Positions 23,863-35,000 of a stretch of DNA of 64,000 nt are shown here, in pieces (position 1 is the first letter of the stretch; every line of letters begins with the position of its first letter). Source of the stretch: Apostichopus japonicus (taxonomy: Eukaryota > Echinodermata > Holothuroidea > Aspidochirotida > Stichopodidae); assembly GCF_037975245.1 (NCBI RefSeq), contig NC_092575.1, forward strand, positions 3,167,001 through 3,231,000. The letters are read 5' to 3'. The notes beneath the pieces were generated by a model. It was not told the origin of the DNA. It ran no database searches and saw only the letters and a program-made list of their open reading frames with translations. Made by a program: the position numbers and the translations under genes.

Positions 23863-26173
23863 ATGTATAGTGTTGAACTGCAAGGTGAAGCACCTCCCTG
23901 GTCTGAGAATTCAGCGGCGTAAGATGTGTATTTTAAATGGTTGCCAATGCCCTTCACACTCTCTTCCGACACTACCCTTTCTCACCCACCGCATCGCCAC
24001 CGCCCCCCCCCCACAAATCCTTACACCCCAACCCCATTGTCAGCATGCTAAACTTGCGTAAAATTATCATGTATGATGTGGCTATGTACTTGAAAATTGA
24101 CAATGTTGGTGGTGGGGTTGGGTGGTGGAGGTATGGGAGAGCTGGGGCTATGCTGACGTTCTTTATACAGCCGTGCAGAGAGATACGGCTAAGTAGTGGG
24201 ATACATGGGTGGGGAGAGGGTTTGTACCCATGAACGTATACTCTCTACCCCCATCGTAGTAAAATATTGTTGAATTATGTAACTGTAAAATGTATTTTGA
24301 CCATGTTCCCCTGTGACCACTTGCTTCTTTTTATATAGTCCTATGGTGGACCTCCTCTTGGGGCAGAAATTGCTACTTAGCTGGAAAGTGAATGTATTCC
24401 GGTAATTGTATGGGCAAAGGAAGGCAAGCACTCCATGCGTAGTTTAGCTTTGTGGATACATACTCACTTCTCAATGTTAACCCTGAAAATTTAAACATGC
24501 GTCCATATGAAATAATTGCTATGCATAATCCGATATATATATATATGTATAGTGTGATGTAATTTTGACCCTTATAATGTAGTAATGTAACGTACCATGT
24601 ATTGACTATGTACGAGTTAATTTCATAAGAGCAGGAAGTATTACAGCTCCTGATTGGTTAGTGGACAGACTCTAGAGCACGTCACCATGTTACGATGTTA
24701 TGACTTTGGAAAAGTGCGCGGTTAACTTTACTTCGTGTACAGAAAAACTTAAACATCAGCCTGAGGCATTAGTGTGTATTTCTTTTTGTAAGGTAAACAC
24801 ATTTACCTCTATATGCTCTAATGAAAGAGAGAATCCCAGCTGCTCTCGAGTAAGACTTAATGGTCGTAGCTACCGGGGGTTGGGTGGGGAGGGGGAACTT
24901 TCCACTAGAAAAGTATACTGTTTTCCAAATGATAAAACAAATATATATGATTAAACTGATGGTATTGATAGCAACATCTTGTAGTTCTAACAACCTTACC
25001 CAAACAAACTTCTCACATGTAAGAGCCATCCAGTCAATTTGACCCCTCCTAAGGACGGACAATAGCCAACATTTTTACTCCAGCCTCCTCATCCCTCCCA
25101 GTCCCCCTACCCAGCCCATCTCCCCAGTAAAATATATGGGTTCTGGCTACTGGCCTGGTGAAAAGAGAAAAGTATGTTTGAAGATCCAATTTCAGTTCAC
25201 TTTGCGAGATTTCAAAGTACAAACGTCGGGTGCAGACGAGGGTTCCAAAATTTTTCCTATGTTTGTCAAATTATGTCATGGTATTTCACAGTGTTACTTT
25301 ACAGCTGTGGATTTCCTCTTCAGCATTTTCATGCATGTGAAAGTATACAGTATTCTGGAAAGTGAAGAGCAGGCCAGATAAAACATACTGTTAGAAGCTG
25401 ATATTTCTTTAGGAACAACACCTGCAAATTAAAATCGTATCTGATAAGAATGAACAGATGAAGGGAACTCAGAGAATTCAATTACTTGTGTTTTGCTGCG
25501 GCAGTTCTAGACATGGTTGTCAGTTGTACATAATTCTAAGAGGACAACAAAACTATAGCATATTAAAAACAGGGACCCAGACACAGAGAAGTTGGGGACG
25601 GTGCTGAAATAAGCTGAAGAAAATTACTGGGGGGTTGGGCATTCCGACTGTTTACACGTGTAGGGCCCCCTAGACTGAGTATATCAAAAGCCAGTCATTG
25701 GTTTAATGCACGTCAAATAACGTTGTGTAAATGCGACAGATTAATCGAGGGCGCTATGCCACATCACCGGTTTCAAAATAAGTCAATCTTAATGCATCAC
25801 CTATTATGACTGGACAGTTCCTTTGTAGGTGAGGCTCACATCTCACGTCGATATTTCAATTAACAAGATATTCTATGTTTCCGAAACATTTCACGGATTT
25901 CCCATGTGAAGAACATTTCCCAAAATTAAGTCAATGTCTGAGGCATATATAATCAATAAATATTTATCGATAATGCGCAATAACATACACGCAAGTCACT
26001 GTAACATGATATTAACCCAAGGAGAGACTTTCCAAGCACGAAAAATACACAAAATATTACTTTTCATCGGTTTTTCGAATTATAACTTTGGGAAAGAAAA
26101 CATTTTTACCAATCAGGATTGTTGCAACAAAAAGAATTTCCTTTCTTTGTGCGGGAAGTAAGAAAGATGGTGC

Positions 26174-26177
<4 letters not shown>
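23863..26177. other. Gene-free DNA
   Basis: No coding segment is recognised. Patches of simple GGT-rich (24100-24140) and C-rich (about 24000) sequence occur. Confidence 0.45.

Positions 26178-26223
<46 letters not shown>
26178..26223. repeat. (TA)n microsatellite
   Basis: About 23 uninterrupted TA units. They lie at the 3' end of the minus-strand tRNA-like element and may have grown from its tail. Confidence 0.95.
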
Positions 26224-26225
<2 letters not shown>

Positions 26226-26350
26226 CATCATTGAGATTGTAGTGAGTTGGAAAATCCAGAACAGTGAAAATAATTCCAGCCTCCGCCGGGTTTCGAACCC
26301 GGTCCTTCCGCTTTATATGCGGACACCCTATCCAACTATAGGCGGAGTAC
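26224..26350 (-). mobile_element. tRNA-derived SINE (minus strand), cloverleaf nearly complete
   Basis: On the minus strand the head has a D-arm CCTA/TAGG around TAGTTGGA, a perfect 5-bp anticodon stem TCCGC/GCGGA with a 7-base loop ATATAAA, and a perfect T-arm CCGGG-TTCGAAA-CCCGG. The acceptor stem pairs only over CTCCG/CGGAG, and positions 8-9 are missing, so a functional tRNA is unlikely. A short unique tail leads into the (TA)n array at 26178. It shares its A-box segment with the 22921-23150 element. Confidence 0.65.
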
Positions 26351-27657
26351 TTGACTCACGATTAATCACACTGATGATTGGATAACACTATATATTGATA
26401 GGTCATAATGTGGTGAATGGTGGGGTGGGGGGGGGGGATGAGGGACGACCGGGTGGACGTAGATGGTTGAGAGGCTCAGTCCCAAGTTTTCAAAAATTTG
26501 CTACTCGGTTCGTTGATTGATATCACCTCATATCCGTCACTTTCAATTCTCATGTCTAGTCTTCGCTAACGATCGAAATTTAACCGAAATTATTGAAATT
26601 AACGGAATATATTATGTATATTTCGATGATCTGGATGTTCTGTACAGTTAACGCGGTGGAGATCTTACTGCAAAGATATCCGCGCGATCTGTACCTTCGG
26701 ACTTTCGCGATTCCCAATTCTACGGACCATTGGTACATACTTAATTGAAATATTTTCGCTTTGCAGAGCTGAACTTGGATTTTTCGGACCGAAAATATAG
26801 TTTTCTCATCAAGGAACCTGCGTTATTTGTGCGCATTTGTTACACTACACTCAGTTGGGCCATATATATCTCAACAAGAACAACGAAGAACAATGCGCGG
26901 GTATTCTAAAGGTGGTCTGGTCGTAAGTGTAATCAGACATTTTTAGTCTTCACTTCTCATTTATTCCACTTTTAAAGCATATTTTCTCTCCCGGTGGTAG
27001 GCCTACTGCTTTATAAATTTCCAATTTCATATTTTTTCCAGTTATGTTGTTTGTCAGTGCATGTGTGTGTCGGGATGGGTGGGTTGGATTCTCAAGACTC
27101 CCCACACCCCCCCCCCCCCCAACTTCTACTGGTGGCATTTCAGTAATCAGAAGTGGGGACTGTTGCACGGTTGGCACGTGAGATTGAATAGGCCCCCAAT
27201 CCATCCTGTAACTTCACAGGAACTGCCTGGATCAGCGGTTATCGCAGTAATTTTGCATATACAGTAGTACACCCAGTATTCTGTTGTTTATAACTAACCT
27301 GCTGCTATTGTTTCCGTGTGGGAAATAAAGGGCTTAACTTAGTATCGAAAGCACAGGTTTCTCAACCACTCCACTCCGGTTCAGTTTTGTTATATTCTAT
27401 CGAACTCTATCACTGTATCAGTCTATGGTGTTACACATTACAGAATAACTTTTCGTATTCAAAACCCGGAAGTGCGCGCTCAAAGCTACGTCATACTCAG
27501 TGACCAATGAAATTCTTTCTAAGCGAACAAGTCACAGCACGATCCTCCTATTTTCAAGGGTGAAAGATCACTGGAATACCGCGAAACGAAAGAAACAACG
27601 ACGCGCGATAACTCAGTGGACTGTACATCAGCTACACAACCTACAACACTACAGACC
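26351..27657 (+). promoter_or_regulatory. Upstream/5' leader region of PPM1D
   Basis: The DNA from about 26440 to 26930 has many CG dinucleotides compared with its surroundings. It ends in a strong plus-strand donor, GTAAGT at 26923-26928, so it may carry an untranslated first exon. The PPM1D leader just upstream of the ATG has an in-frame stop TAA at 27520-27522 and a short upstream open frame starting at the ATG at 27507. No TATA box can be assigned. Confidence 0.35.
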
Positions 27658-28036
27658 ATGCCACATATTAGCGGCTACACACCTATAACAACCATGGACC
27701 AAGAACAGTATCGTATCGTTTCAAGTCCTCAGAAAAATGCACCTAAAAAGAAGAGGACTATGGGGTTGAGAATCTCTAGTGACTCTACAATGGGTGGTAG
27801 AAAGTACCAAGAAGATAGGATTTTGGTTTCCTTTGACCGAAAAGATGATGCCGACTACGCTTGCTTGTGTGTGTTCGATGGCCATGGCGGTGATCAAGCA
27901 GCAATGTATGCCAGAGATCACCTTTGGGAAAACATCAAACAGCAGAACGGATTTTTCTCTCGAAATAAGGAAGAGGTCATGAAAGCGATAAGACAAGGCT
28001 TTCATTTCACTCAGTCTGAAATGTGGAAAGTTCGTC
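27658..28036 (+). CDS. PPM1D: PPM1D coding exon 1
   Basis: This exon encodes residues 1-126 plus one base, including the RKYQED and DGHGG metal-site motifs. The donor is GTAAGT at 28037-28042. It ends ...MWKVR, and the split codon C+CA gives Pro, followed by FWPKTASG, which aligns without a gap to the human WPKTMTG segment. Confidence 0.92.
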
Positions 28037-31000
28037 GTAAGTTAACTCTGTCATTGAAAATGTGTTGTCCCCAGGTGCTGATAGTGATAGTGACACTGTT
28101 GCTGTTACAGCGTTAACTTAGGCCTATTAGTACTAGCCTAATGCCAGTGGATATATTAATTTTGTAATACATACAGAAACTAAAATATACTGAACTCTTA
28201 AGTTAACGCTACAAAGATTAGAAACGTAATCATACACATCTGTACCTCGGCCTATACCATTATAATCGCTAGCCTTGGCCTACATTGTTACACTATCAGT
28301 GGTAGGATCTGCTTACAAATTACATGCACCCGACAATGACAGACAGGTCTAGCTTACCTATGGCTAGCCATAGATGTGTTCTTAAAGTAAGAGACCTTGG
28401 GTGACACGATCAAGCTGGAGATGATTTCATTCGCAAGCATTGTCAATCTATAAAAAAAGCAAACCTGAATCTAACATCTGGTACTGTGGTAGTTGTTTGG
28501 TTAATCTGGCCACTGCCTACTGTAGTGATCGAAGCAGTTACCGTTAATCTAGTTATGTATTACATATTGGGCTGTACCCTTCCCCAGGATATATGTTCCC
28601 TTGTATTGGGAAATAAATTCATCCCAGGTTTATCCTTTTAATAAACAGGTAAAGTAAGTTTGAAAAATGAAAAGCAGTTTCAAATGCTTCTTTTCCCAGT
28701 GGTTTGATCTGGTCAGGATGCAAGTTGCTGACATTGTTGGTTGGTTATACTAACAGGACACACAAGTAGATTCTTTAAACTGACTTTTTTTGCATAAAGA
28801 CTTTCTTTGTGTCTACAAATTCTTTATCCTTCTAGTGGCCTTGTTAAATTGTTTCCCATGTCTTCTTCTGCACAGCATTTTGGCCCAAGACTGCCAGTGG
28901 ATATGCCAGTACTGCCGGGACAACAGTGAGTATGGCTATAATTTGTGGCAGCGACATGTACATCGCCCACGTCGGAGATTCCAGAATCGCCATCGGCCGT
29001 CAAACGAGCAAGGGCGTCGAGGCTGACGTATTGACCAGGGACCATAAACCATCGTTGCCTAGGGAACTGGATCGCATACACAATGCTGGCGGGAAAGTCC
29101 AAAAGAAGTCGGGTGTAGACCGAGTCGTTTGGACCAGGACCAAGAATGACCACCAGGGTCCTCTAAGGAGAAGCACCACCAAGTTTGAAATCCCATTCTT
29201 GGCTGTCTCTAGATCATTAGGCAAGTGTTGTTTGTTTTCTTACGCGGTGCGTTGTTTTGGTCCCTACTTTGTGAGGTAATTCCTTTGTGAGGTAATTCTG
29301 ACGGCTTTCAGGTTCAAATTTTGTGTAGCAAGTTTGAAGTCTCTGACTTTTGTCTTGTATAAATGGGTTAAAACTCATATAAATCTTTGAACTTGTATAG
29401 CAATTTGACCATTTTGCAAAGCATCTTTGCGATGCAATACTGGATAAATTATTCCCTGACAAACATCATGAAAAAAAAATTTGCCTCAGAATCTCAAACA
29501 TTGATTTATCTTGTTTATACCGTGTGTGATTTGATTGCGCAGTCAGTGAAAATGATGAATAACAGTTAGGTGCAAAGAGATCCTGCCCCCTTTGAGATGT
29601 GCAGTAAGGTTAACTGACAAAGTAAAGTACTTATTTCTACCAAAAAGGAAATACTGAATTCAGTTATAACATAGAAAATTACCGATTGGTCTCAGGTCTG
29701 CAAGCTACTCATTTATAGTCTTCTTAGAAATCAATAAAGGCATGGAAGGATACATTTATCACACACAGTCGGCATATGATACCAGCAGACTTGCATGTAA
29801 CCAAAAATCAAACTAAGAAAGTTTGTTCCTGAGGGTATCTCAAACAAATAAACAGTTTGTGCGTGTGTGTGTTGACTATGTTACTGATATAGTACAAAAC
29901 TACAATTGGAAAAACAAAATCCTTTCCAAAACGAAACAGTGAGTAGGCTGTGATAACTTTGTATCAGCTCCAATCTTTTTATGAGCAGTACTTGACAGGT
30001 TTTGATAAAATTGGTTAAATTAATTTTTGCCAAAATGGCCAACATTTTAGTTCAATACATTGTTGGTGAACAACCAGCTCTTACCACGGACATTCTCTAA
30101 TTTTACAGGAGATCTGTGGAGTTACAACTTTGATAGCTGCGAGTACATTGTGTCACCTGACCCAGAGATCTGGCATCACACAATCGACCCAAAAAGCGAA
30201 CGCTTCCTCATCCTAGCCTCGGATGGCCTCTGGAATGTCGCCAGCGTCTACGATTGTGTCAGTATGGTCGATCAGTACAATGTGCATCGTTTGAGCAAGG
30301 TATTGCATAATTCGTCCAAATATATTTTTTGTTAAGCCAATCCAACGTCATATCACCACGTAAAGCTGTGAAAGCAACTTGTGTGTGCTGAAATTTGAGC
30401 TGCCGCCATTAGTTGCCGTTGTCTGGTCTTTTCTTAGAATGTTCTTTTTGTTTTGTTTTTTAAGGAATACTTTTATTGTTGGATAGCTGGTTTTCTGTAT
30501 TTAATTTCTGTATTTAAACGAATTTGTAGATTGAGGTATTGTATTATCTCTATTTTGAGTAAGAAATAAGACAAATATCTTACCCATGGAATCAGCTGAA
30601 ATGTATGAAGTTGATGAAAGACTGATTTGTATTGGGTTTATCATTTTGCTTCATGGTATGGTATGCTTTATGGTTCTATAACTAATACAGTTTTTGCAGT
30701 GAATATGGCATAAAGGAAATTTTCAGAAAGTGTTGCCACCCTGTAGTTTATGACATGCAAGCAACCTAAAAAATTCAAGTCAGTATTAGGGTCTCGGGAA
30801 AAGGCTTGGATGGGTAACTCTACTCAACACAGGAATCAGACTCCCTATATTCTCTGAGTTGAATAGAGACTCTCACTGACGTGTGTAACACTGATTCTGT
30901 CAAGGTTGGCTTCTTTTCATCATTTCTTTCACAGATGTGCTGTGATAACCGTAACCTAGTCTGTATGTAGCTTAGCCTAGCCTACTTTATACGTTTGTAT

Positions 31001-32010
31001 CAGGCAAACATCAATACATAACCAAGACCTACCACACTTTCATGTATCCTAGCCTAGTTTATATGATTGTATCAGGCTGATGACATGACATTCTTTGTCT
31101 CATCTATTTATAGACCGGTGGCCTCATGAAGGAAACCATCTCTCACAAACTGGTCAAGAGGGGGATGGACCTCTGGAACTTCCGCATGCTGAGAGCCGAC
31201 AACATCACCGTGATCACCTGCTTCTTTGAGATCCCGGAGATGCTCGACGACGAGGACGACCGGCTGGAACTCGACTCGGTCAGGGATTGGGCAAAGGCCG
31301 GTCTTAGGATGAAAGGCCCTCACCCTGAAGAGGTCAGTCTGGTCAAGCCACCTCTCAGGCGGCGACAGGCCTGTCCCAAGCTCTCGTCCTTGGAGAACTA
31401 CAACATGGACTACTGCAAGGGCAAAGACAAGAGAAGGGGGACCGACTATCGCTTCCCGTACTGGATCGACAGCGACCTAGGGTGGCACACGAACTCCCTG
31501 CATCAGGTACCCAGGGTGAAGACGTGTAGCTGCAGCAAGGTGAAGAACGGAGTGCGGGAAGTGCAAGCCAGGGCGAGACACTCGAGTTCAAGTTCAAAGA
31601 GCTCGGGTTCAAAGGTGACCATGAACAAGATCATGTACCCACGGCCAAGAGTGGGCGAGAAGAGAGCCCTGGACGGTGGCCGCGAGGACGAAACGCCGAA
31701 GAAGTTGAAACTGGACGATGGCGATAGAAGACGGGACAGCATCCAAGCGGGCCGTTCCCCAGACAGCAGCAGCTCTGACATTGATGTGTCTCCTTGTTCT
31801 GCCGGCGCAGATTGTATTAACCATTTTCAGAAGAGGCAAGAAAAACCTGTCCTCTCACCTCCTCTGCCGTCCGAAAACAGTCCCAACTCGGAAAACGTGG
31901 AATTGATGACTCCGTCTCCGAGTAGAAGAAAGTCCGTTCGACGGTCACCCAGAATCCAGGCAGCCGCTCTGACAATCCCAAAGAGCAGACGGTCGTGCAG
32001 AATACGATGA
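27658..32010 (+). CDS. PPM1D: PPM1D/Wip1 protein phosphatase 1D, complete, four coding exons
   Basis: Joining 27658-28036, 28876-29220, 30109-30299 and 31114-32010 gives 1812 nt, 603 aa, close to human PPM1D (605). It is a Mg/Mn-dependent Ser/Thr phosphatase of the nucleus that, in vertebrates, reverses ATM/ATR, Chk1/2, p53, p38 and H2AX phosphorylation after damage. Visible PPM-fold features: GGRKYQED (46-53), metal-binding DGHGG (74-78), AHVGDS (157-162), SDGLWN (279-284) and RADN (332-335). The Wip1-specific basic B-loop is present (about 213-229, with GPLRRST). From about 345 the tail is low-complexity, Ser-rich and basic, with a nuclear-localisation-like PKKLK block and a C-terminus rich in Arg. 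The start is the first in-frame ATG after a TAA at 27520. A second ATG at 27694 has a better context (ACCATGG) and would give 591 aa. Intron 2 is GC-AG. It is convergent with RFC5. Confidence 0.93.
28037..28875 (+). other. PPM1D intron 1
   Basis: A GT-AG intron of 839 bp. Nothing else is recognised in it. Confidence 0.85.
28876..29220 (+). CDS. PPM1D: PPM1D coding exon 2
   Basis: The acceptor is TGCACAG at 28869-28875. The exon encodes about residues 127-241, including the STAGTT, AHVGDS and B-loop segments. It ends after the first base of a Gly codon (TTAG|GCAAGT), so the donor is GC rather than GT. Confidence 0.92.
29221..30108 (+). other. PPM1D intron 2, GC-AG type
   Basis: The intron begins GCAAGTG and ends TTTTACAG (888 bp). 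G+GA restores Gly in SRSLGDLWSY, matching the human ARALGDLWSY. The only nearby GT (29225) would shift the frame, so the GC donor is required. Confidence 0.85.
30109..30299 (+). CDS. PPM1D: PPM1D coding exon 3
   Basis: It encodes GDLWSYNFDS through SDGLWN to ...HRLSK (about residues 242-305), including the metal-binding Asp of SDGLWN. The donor is GTATTG at 30300; the exon ends in phase 0. Confidence 0.92.
30300..31113 (+). other. PPM1D intron 3
   Basis: A GT-AG intron of 814 bp ending ATTTATAG. It holds an imperfect internal direct duplication (a CCTAGCCTA...TTGTATCAGGC block) at about 30972-31003 and 31048-31078. Confidence 0.8.
31114..32010 (+). CDS. PPM1D: PPM1D coding exon 4 and stop
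   Basis: It encodes residues 306-603, starting TGGLMKETIS. The catalytic domain closes with MLRADNITVI, and the whole C-terminal tail is encoded in this one exon, ending in TGA at 32008-32010. The exon is markedly more GC-rich than its flanks. After about residue 350 it does not align with vertebrate PPM1D beyond general basic/Ser-rich character. Confidence 0.92.
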   Translation, partial: TGGLMKETISHKLVKRGMDLWNFRMLRADNITVITCFFEIPEMLDDEDDRLELDSVRDWAKAGLRMKGPHPEEVSLVKPPLRRRQACPKLSSLENYNMDYCKGKDKRRGTDYRFPYWIDSDLGWHTNSLHQVPRVKTCSCSKVKNGVREVQARARHSSSSSKSSGSKVTMNKIMYPRPRVGEKRALDGGREDETPKKLKLDDGDRRRDSIQAGRSPDSSSSDIDVSPCSAGADCINHFQKRQEKPVLSPPLPSENSPNSENVELMTPSPSRRKSVRRSPRIQAAALTIPKSRRSCRIR

Positions 32011-35000
32011 GCGGGATTCAGCCCACCGCATCTTTCAAATATACCTCTCTCTACCTGCAAGGTATTTTTAATTTTTTTTTAAATATTTTGTTTTTATAAT
32101 CAGTTTGGGCATTTTTTGGTGAGCATTGTCTCACCCTAGGTTTGCACTTCCCCGAATCGGTGCTCGTTTTTTATCCGCAGTGATCGAGATTGGTATCACC
32201 CTCGTTTTCATTTTGAAATTTCAAACTTTTTATCGACGTCACAGATGTCTTCACGCACCAAAGTTGACAGAGAAACCTAGAATTGATTTGTGCATCGATA
32301 AGTGATAAGACGTGGTGGTTTAGAAAATGAAATAACTTTACAGATCTTAGCACCAGGTTGTAAATTGCCTTTTTCGCTCGACCAATTTAAATCGGGCATT
32401 GGGAAATCGTGTGAAAAGATATCGGTCACGCTAATCGATCGACTCAAAATGAATTCTGACGTTGGCATCGCTTCCACAAGACTTTCAAGTACTGTGTCAA
32501 GAGTTTCATTGTAAAGGCAGACTACATGTGGCATTATTAAACTGCAGGTTTGACCCAAACTAATAAAACCAACCCCAGTGACTGCTAGGGCGTTACAGCT
32601 TGGGTTTTGAGTGCTATGTACCTGCCGTGGTGACTCGCAAGTTTCTTTTGTCAAAGAATAGTTTGCAGAGCTGGGTCATCACTATGATGAAGTGGGTAAT
32701 GAGTGTGTAAAATATTCTTTTTTTGCCAAAGAAAGAAAGAAACAACAGGACAGTCAATGGTTTTTGTGTTGTTTTTGATAGACCTCGTCACTAGACTCAA
32801 TAGCTTTTCATTATGGAAAAACAAAAGAAAAAGTGAAGGGCCCACCTTTTCATCTGGAAAGGCTATGGACAATTTTGATGTATAAATTAAGATGGATTAG
32901 AGATAAAATGGGGAAAAGCCTGATAATTCAGAAGTGTTATCAACTTAGGGCCATGTCCAGTTGAAAAGTTTCACGGTGGAAAGATTATTTTCAGAGTCGA
33001 GAAGCTTGTGGTACAGCGTAGAAGCGAACCCAACCTGTTGTATAATTTACCCTAAAATAATAGAGATGCTTGTCTTGAAAAGTCCCATAAAGATAAGGAA
33101 TTAATGTGCTGTTAGTGAAAATATGTATAGTTTTAAAAAGTGACTGATATTTGTCATTGTGATGTCATAGTGTACCACTAAGAGTGGACATATTTTTCTT
33201 TGTTGTCATTTAATTTTTGTTTGTTTCCCTATGCATATTTTCAAGGGTTAACTTAAAATAAATGTTGGTAGTGAAAATAATGCTTAAGAAGATGGTAGAT
33301 CTGAAAATTTCAATATTTGCGAATATCCTATCGGCAAATATCCATATCTACCACGGAAAATGAAAAAGGAAAGAAATTTTGAGTTGTTCATCACTAGCAT
33401 TGTAAAGTAGGGTATTCGTGATGGCCGGGTTTGCTTTCTATTGGCAAAGGAGAAGAAACAAAATGGGCGATAATAAACGCGAGTTTTCACCGATTACAGT
33501 TTTTACAAATTTTGAGATGTTAGTCTGGGTTTAAACTTAAAAACTGGAGAAGAGTTGTTGGTTCCTCCACCCTAGTGTTTTCGAAGCTCAGGGATATTAA
33601 AGCAAAATGACTCTCGTACGATTACCATTCATTCATTTGGATGTTTTATTTCTAGCGCATTTGTGCCTTTGCAATTGGTTTCACGGCATTGGAGTGCTTT
33701 CATTGACGAAAAAGTACATTAGCGTTGAATTTCTTCCAATTATCAATTCTTGTATAATACAGATATCTAACCAAAGGAATATTTTTTAAACAATTTTATC
33801 AATATTTTGAGGCATTTCACCATATTGTGTGTTAATGGACTTCATCATTTTAACATTGAACATTTTAGCATAATTTTTACACATTGCTTATCTTTTTGGT
33901 GTATCCAAAGAGCATATTTTTAAATTTTTTAAAGCCACAAAGTTTTAAAAGTAGTTTTGAATTGTTTCTTGATGTGAATTATTTAGACATCAGAAAATTG
34001 AAGTGTTTGTCCAAAATTTTGCAAACAATATTTTTCACCGAGCCTGCTGGTACAAGTTATGATTCAAAATAAAATTGAAATTGGGCAAATCAAACCCATT
34101 GATAGTTACATGAACAATTCATGAAAATACTGTCTGTCACACACTTTTTCATATCAATATAATAATCATAATTTGAGAAGCAATGAGAAAATTTTGAAGT
34201 TTTTTAACTTTATTATTATTATGAGCTAGGGCATTGAAAATATTTTCATCCAGATCGAATGAAAATGCTTCTTTAATTCTCACCTCAGAGGTCACTGGAG
34301 TTGACCTTACGTACAAATGGTTATACATGTAAGAGTTTAAACAGACATGACTCTAAATGGAATATCTAATTATGAGATGCAGAAAGAAAGAACAATGACA
34401 CATATTGAGGCCAAAAATGTTAACAAAATATTTTTGTTTTTATTGTTAAGTATTCTTTGAAAAGTACAAAAATATGAAATGTCCTGTGATGTCACTTCCA
34501 CGGAATACATAGATTCAGTTGGTTGTGATGTTTGCATCGTATGAATAACTTGAAATGTGGTTCAAATGCAGTCCTTACTATTATTTAATTAAATATAAAA
34601 TTATTTGGAAGTAAAAGGTTTTCTCTCAAAAATAATTGCCAGTTGTGTCTACTTTGGCATTCTTCCAAAATGATCCTTTTATGCATTAAACAGACACTAC
34701 ATTTATTATATTCACATTTTGAATTTTAAAACTCAGTTTTTTTAGAGAAATATAGTCATGATTTAAGTCGGATTGTTGAGTTTCATTTCAGAAGCAACGT
34801 CCTTACGGTCACTGCTATGAAGTTATCCTTATTCACATTGTATCACACAATACTGTTGTAGTACCATACTTAAGGACATTGACTTTAAGATAATCATTAT
34901 ATCGTATATCTTTACTATGTAGTAAATGTGTGTTAACAATATAACTATTGATGACTATCTAACATCGTCAGTAAGATACGTAATTTACGATTATGCTGTT

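Noticed and set aside
26277..26350. Functional tRNA gene on the minus strand
   Set aside because: The acceptor stem is incomplete, positions 8-9 are missing, and the anticodon ATA would be unusual; a SINE head fits better.
27616..27657. Start of PPM1D at 27616
   Set aside because: That codon is GTG; the first in-frame ATG after the upstream stop is at 27658.
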